A DNA stretch of 64,000 bases from Gracilariopsis chorda (taxonomy: Eukaryota > Rhodophyta > Florideophyceae > Gracilariales > Gracilariaceae), in the NCBI GenBank assembly GCA_003194525.1, contig NBIV01000221.1, positions 1-64,000 of the forward strand. Reading direction: 5' to 3'. Both the position numbers and the translations under genes were made by a program. Under the pieces are notes generated by a model. It was given only the letters and a program-made list of their open reading frames with translations. It was not told the DNA's origin and did no database searches. This document shows, piece by piece, positions 60,134 through 64,000 of this stretch. Each line of letters starts with the position of its first letter. Position 1 is the stretch's first letter.

Positions 60134-60820
60134 TCATTGTCCGTACCAATTTGTGATCGGCTCGCGTACACCGGCTGTCGCGAAGACGCGGGTAAGATTG
60201 AGGGAGTACTTGAGTGGAGGAAAGTCATCAGAAGTTTTGAGGATCGCAAGTTGTTTGTTCTCACGCCCAAGAAGACCTGTTGTAGCACGTTGCATTTGTT
60301 TTCTTCCTTTGTTTGATGGAAAGAAGGTGTCTGCGTTGATCTTATCCACTTCAAAGAGTGGAAGTGTGGAAGGTTCGGGGCTTGGCCTAGGGGATATGTT
60401 ATTCTTAACTACTTGCGCGTAAGAGAAGAAAGCTGAGTTTGGTGTAGGGACATTTTTCGGTGTCCCGTTTGGTTTGTCGTTTGGTTCGCGGTTTGGCGCG
60501 TTTAGGACTGTTTCACGATCACCGATTTCGATTCCCTTGGGAGGTGGGATTTTGCTATAGATGACTGAGACCAGAGCGCCTATCTTCGAGCAGCGCGGCA
60601 GAGGTCAGCTGCGCTCGCAAGTGGTCCAGAGTTTGGTCCAAGTTTTGTTGACGAAGGCAGTCAAAGCAATTGGATTGCTAATGCCTACTTTTGAGCTGAA
60701 GATGTGGCGAACTTTGATGGTGAATTCTTGTATGTCGAAGGTGAAGTCGTGTGCCTTGGTTTGGAACTCGTCTGGAGGGATGGTTGTGGACTTTTGTGCG
60801 TTTGCCGGTTTAGTGGCCAT
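60134..60820 (-). pseudogene. 229-codon ORF interrupted by one in-frame TGA, unrecognised
   Basis: From ATG 60820 (MATKPANAQKSTTIPPDEFQ) the frame runs to a stop at 60134, broken only by TGA at 60605-60607 (codon 72). The composition is coding-like on both sides. The first part is a folded-looking segment (AHDFTFDIQEFTIKVRHIF; NPIALTAFVNKTWTKLW). After the TGA come a Pro/Asn-rich linker and a basic tail. The codon signal survives across 157 codons after the TGA, so the stop is recent, an error, or read through. A transposon ORF1/gag-like protein is my best guess; a selenoprotein would need a SECIS element, which I do not see. No known family. Confidence 0.45.
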
Positions 60821-61469
60821 GTTGCACGTTGGAAGCGGACTGGAGTGGGCAAGTGTTGTTTGTAAAAGCGCTGAAGCGAGAAAGAAGAGTACCAGAAAAG
60901 AGAAACGAAATTCCGTTCTAGCACCAAACAGCCAAAAAGCCGATTGGTGAAGGTTTAGCCAGGCTAACTTAGCCTTCTACCAACGGCAGAACTGAGAAGG
61001 TTAAGAGGACTAAACGAAGAAGAGAATGAACGAACGAATGGCTAAATGGTTGCACTGCTAGCCATCGTTGAACTACCATCGGTACTATCGTGAATCATGA
61101 ATCACTATGCCGATAATAACGAGGGCCATCACGACTCGTCGATTCACGATTCGTGATACCCCTCGTTGCCGTCGGTGCCATAGTGATGGCATCATGATGA
61201 TGTCAAAAATTTAAAATGTTTTGCAAAATCCACTGTCTCCAAAGTTCGGCCTCATGGCACGTTCAATTATTGTCGATGCGGTGTACGGCGTCAGCATTAT
61301 GACACTTGTGCCCTTTGGTACGAATGGAAAAGGTTAGTTCTTCCCAGGGTTGATTGGAGGCTAGCGAAATCCGTGCGGCGTTCACTCTATCTGGGGGCTT
61401 CTCGCTTCCAACTATACCATCAATCCTTAAAGGAGGAAGAAATCTCCGTCCAACTTTGGACGCGCTACC
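60821..61469. other. Intergenic region upstream of the DOP1 gene
   Basis: Contains the fold-back at 61101-61187 and a CTTCTACCAACGGCAGA word near 60970. The last 100 bases before ATG 61470 are presumably promoter and leader. Confidence 0.5.
61101..61187. repeat. Imperfect fold-back element, about 87 bp
   Basis: Arm 61101-61125 pairs with 61160-61187 (25 against 28 bases, a 3-base bulge and a few mismatches). In the centre TCACGA (61129-61134) pairs with TCGTGA (61151-61156). Non-coding. Confidence 0.7.
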
Positions 61470-64000
61470 ATGGAGTCGGACGAAGAGCAACAGCTCATTC
61501 TAAAACATAGTCGTCAGTACGCTGCTCTTCGTGCAGATCTCTCTGCTGCACTCTCCGCCTTCGATCGTGCTCAAGATTGGGCTGTAAGTTGATGATGTCC
61601 ATCATTCGAAGCATCTGTGCTTTAGTTTCAGGCACTGCGTTTGTCCTTAGCAGAAGCGCTAACTTTCTGACGCTCTGTATACTTCGCGTTGCCTTCAGGA
61701 CCTAATTCACGACTTGCAACGGGTAAAACGAGTGCTTGGAAAACACGCCGGTCATACTTTCCTTTCAGAAAAAACGTTGCTCGCGAAGCGATTAGCCCAA
61801 TGCTTAACTTCTTTTCTTCCATCTGGTGTGCACCTCAAAGCTTTAGAAACATATCACACTGTTTTTGACCGCATCGGATCAGCGGCACTTGCCCGCGATC
61901 TCCCACTGTATGCTGGTGGCCTCTTCCCGCTGTTCTCCCATTGCTCGACAACTCTAAAAGCACCTCTGTTGTCACTATATGAACAATTCTTCCTTCCACT
62001 TGGACCTGCGCTTTGCCCTGTGTTGGACGGTTTCATTCTTGCAATACTACCTGGTCTAGATGATGAGAGTTCTGATTTCTATGGCCGGTCCTACAGTCTA
62101 CTAGACGCCATCGGCATTGCAGTTAAAGATCGTGGGATTTTTGCAAGAGCACTGTGGAGAGCACTGCTCGTTTCCCCACCCACGAGGTTCGCTGCGGCAC
62201 ATTACCTGCGGACAAAGCTTTCTGGAGGCGATAAAGACTTGCGAGGTGACATGGTAAGCGATATGCCGCTTGTTTCGTATGCAATCACCGCTGCTCTTTC
62301 AGACGAAAATGCTTTGACACAGCGAAACGTCCTTGACTTGCTCATGGCTGAACTTGCGCTCAACTCTTCATTCTTTGATTGCTCAAGTGATGAGGACTAC
62401 AATGCGGCTGTGTCGGTCATGTGCGGCGTTTTTGGGGCTTTGATTAAACGAGACATGAGTCTCACGAAGAGGGTGCATGCATGGTTATTGGGTGGGCATG
62501 ACGGAGAATCCGGACAAAACTTTTGCCGTGAGCATTCCAAAGGTCTTGTGCTAGCCGCCCTTGATTCAGAGGTGAATTCTTCTCTGAATCAATCGAAAGG
62601 GAACTTAAAACTCTTAACAAAACCATGCAGAATTGTGACCGCTCTTCTCGACCGGGACGAACTCTCTGATTGCCTAGGCCACCACTTTGCGCTACGAATT
62701 CTCAAGTTTGGGATGAGAGTGTCAGCATCCGAAGAAGCTGAGTACGATCATGAGGTTCGTAGCCTTATCGCAGACTTACTACAAGATATGGGAAGCGCAA
62801 GAGTGTTCGACGAACTGGAAAGAATGATAACGACAGAGACTCAGAAAACATACGAGGACTTCGAGTTGCTCACGTTTGCCCTTTCTATGTTCCCCACGCA
62901 AAATGAAGTAGTGCGGCGAGAACACCTCCCTATTCTATTGCGAGAAGTCGTGAATTCTGTGAACGTCGACGAAACAGATGTTAAGACTCTTGAAAGGGCA
63001 GTACTATTCTGTAGCGAAGCCGTGCTCGCGGTAGGTATTTCACGTTTGACAAGTACGAACCGAACTCTCAGCTCTCATATCCAGGAGACTATTGCATCGT
63101 TTGCGTCCTTGTTTGTAGGTTGGTTGGCGCATGCTGTTGAACAAGCTCCAGTAGAAGTCGGGCGCTCGTACTGTGATGTATCCATAGCGGATGAATACGT
63201 TGCCGAAATGCGTATGTCTGCAGTCTATGAATCTCAAAAGGAATATGTTAGTTTGGCGAAGGGAGCATGTGAGTTTTTCATGGCCGTAACTTCATCCGGA
63301 CTTGCGAGTACCGACTCCATTGGCCTCGCGCTTCAGGCTACAGCAAAGTGTGCGTGTTCCGCTGATGTTCGTATTTCTCTGGCTGGAGCCAAAGCCTTTG
63401 CGGAAGTTGCGGCACACATGGACGGGGATGAATTGCTTACGATGGGAAGCAGAGAACAGGTCCTGAGGGTAGTGCGAAGATGCTGGCGACAGATGCACCC
63501 ATCTCTGCAGACTGCAACCGCCCAAAGCGCACAAGCGTTGTTAAACTTGCAAAGACGGTTTCCCGAAGAAGTCAAGATTGTCGTGGCAGATGGTATTCTG
63601 TCCGGTGATCTTTCTCGTCGCTTGAGGAATCTGGAACGCTTCGCATGTCTCTGGCGCCTTGCAGTGGAACATCGCTTGCTACCACTTCCTGCTGATGATG
63701 GTCTCTTTCTAATGCTGGACGCACTCACAGATGAGGATTGGGGACCGAAAATGCTTGCAAGGTCTTGGTTGTCTGATGCCCTCGAAGTTGACGCAGCATC
63801 AGTGCTGGATGCCCCATTGCGTTTACTACTGACCCAAGAAGCGAGAACTACTGGAAACACTCACAGTTTTGAGTCCGTCTATGATGCACCCCGCGCTCTG
63901 TATGCGTTTCAGGTTATTAGAGGAATTCTTGAGAGTTGTCCGACAATCATAAGTTCATCCCACGAAGATACACACATCCTATCATCGTCAACTCAGGTTT
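61470..64000 (+). CDS. DOP1: DOP1 (Dopey) homologue, 5' part, runs off the window
   Basis: The model is join(61470..61583,61699..>64000). Exon 1 is 38 codons (MESDEEQQLILKHSRQYAAL ... RAQDWA). The 115-nt phase-0 intron (GTAAGT ... TTCAG) has GCTAACT as a branch candidate. Exon 2 is open for at least 767 codons. The start of exon 2 matches the Dopey N-terminal domain: WA-DLIHDLQRVKRVL, AKRLAQCLTSFLPSGVHLKA, LETYHTVFDRIG, DLPLYAGGLFPLFSH, YEQFFLPLGPALCPVLDGFI and LAILPGLDDESSDFYGRSYS. DOP1 proteins are large (about 1700-2400 aa) cytosolic scaffolds that work with MON2 at endosome and trans-Golgi membranes. Here about 805 residues are visible, mostly helical repeats. Further introns beyond the edge cannot be judged. 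Confidence 0.9.

Noticed and set aside
1-64000. tRNA, rRNA and CRISPR features
   Set aside because: I scanned for A- and B-box-like strings and regular spacers and found none that form a cloverleaf or array; a tRNAscan-SE run would settle it.

Overview
The window is nuclear DNA from a compact, intron-poor eukaryote, most likely a red alga. Canonical GT-AG introns occur (67 to 115 nt), one with a perfect TACTAAC branch site. There is a eukaryotic bifunctional UMP synthase, and a predicted plastid-targeted membrane protein of a type I know from plants and cyanobacteria. Most genes are single-exon. Degraded transposable elements lie between them. The red-algal assignment is inference from this mixture (intron-poor genes, plastid gene, animal-type IIC cation ATPase), not from a diagnostic marker.

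Layout. 1-3.0 kb: relics of mobile elements, namely a frameshifted gag-like ORF, its leader packed with more than 25 tiny stem-loops, and a broken PD-(D/E)XK nuclease-type ORF. 5.6-7.8 kb: an SLC35E3-like transporter and a spliced CRAL-TRIO protein. 10.7-15.6 kb: a secreted Cys-rich protein with long Glu-Gly repeats, and a C2H2 zinc-finger protein. 18.0-23.1 kb: a VOC/glyoxalase gene flanked by two related tail-anchored proteins with predicted E-set (CBM48-like) domains. 24.6-29.5 kb: the plastid membrane protein and a type IIC P-type ATPase. 30.0-41.6 kb: a LENG8/Thp3-type SAC3 protein, RtcB RNA ligase, a coiled-coil protein, UMP synthase, and a giant protein joining a pseudokinase, an ANTH-like segment and an active TKL kinase. 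43.0-48.6 kb: proline iminopeptidase, a LINE-type relic and an SLC35C2-like transporter. 50.4-55.1 kb: a RING-CH (MARCH) protein split by a one-base frameshift, the molybdopterin molybdenumtransferase (MoeA/Cnx1-E), and a small protein with STPR-like repeats. 57.0-64.0 kb: a second, divergent SAC3 protein with a U1/matrin-type zinc finger, a degraded ORF with an in-frame TGA, two fold-back elements, and the 5' part of a DOP1 (Dopey) gene running off the window.

There is no operon logic. Genes are independent, close together and on both strands. Themes recur: two nucleotide-sugar-type transporters, RING-CH and DOP1 (endomembrane traffic); two SAC3 proteins, RtcB and two zinc-finger types (RNA and nuclear work); UMP synthase and MoeA (housekeeping biosynthesis). 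The gaps hold fold-back repeats and a recurring set of short words (AAGGGTTA, CCAACGGTA) that no gene explains.

The candidates most worth attention are the hairpin array at 980-1817, the pseudokinase-ANTH-TKL protein, the paired tail-anchored E-set proteins, the duplicated SAC3 class, and the ATPase with Gln at the conserved M5 Glu and a very large M7-M8 loop.
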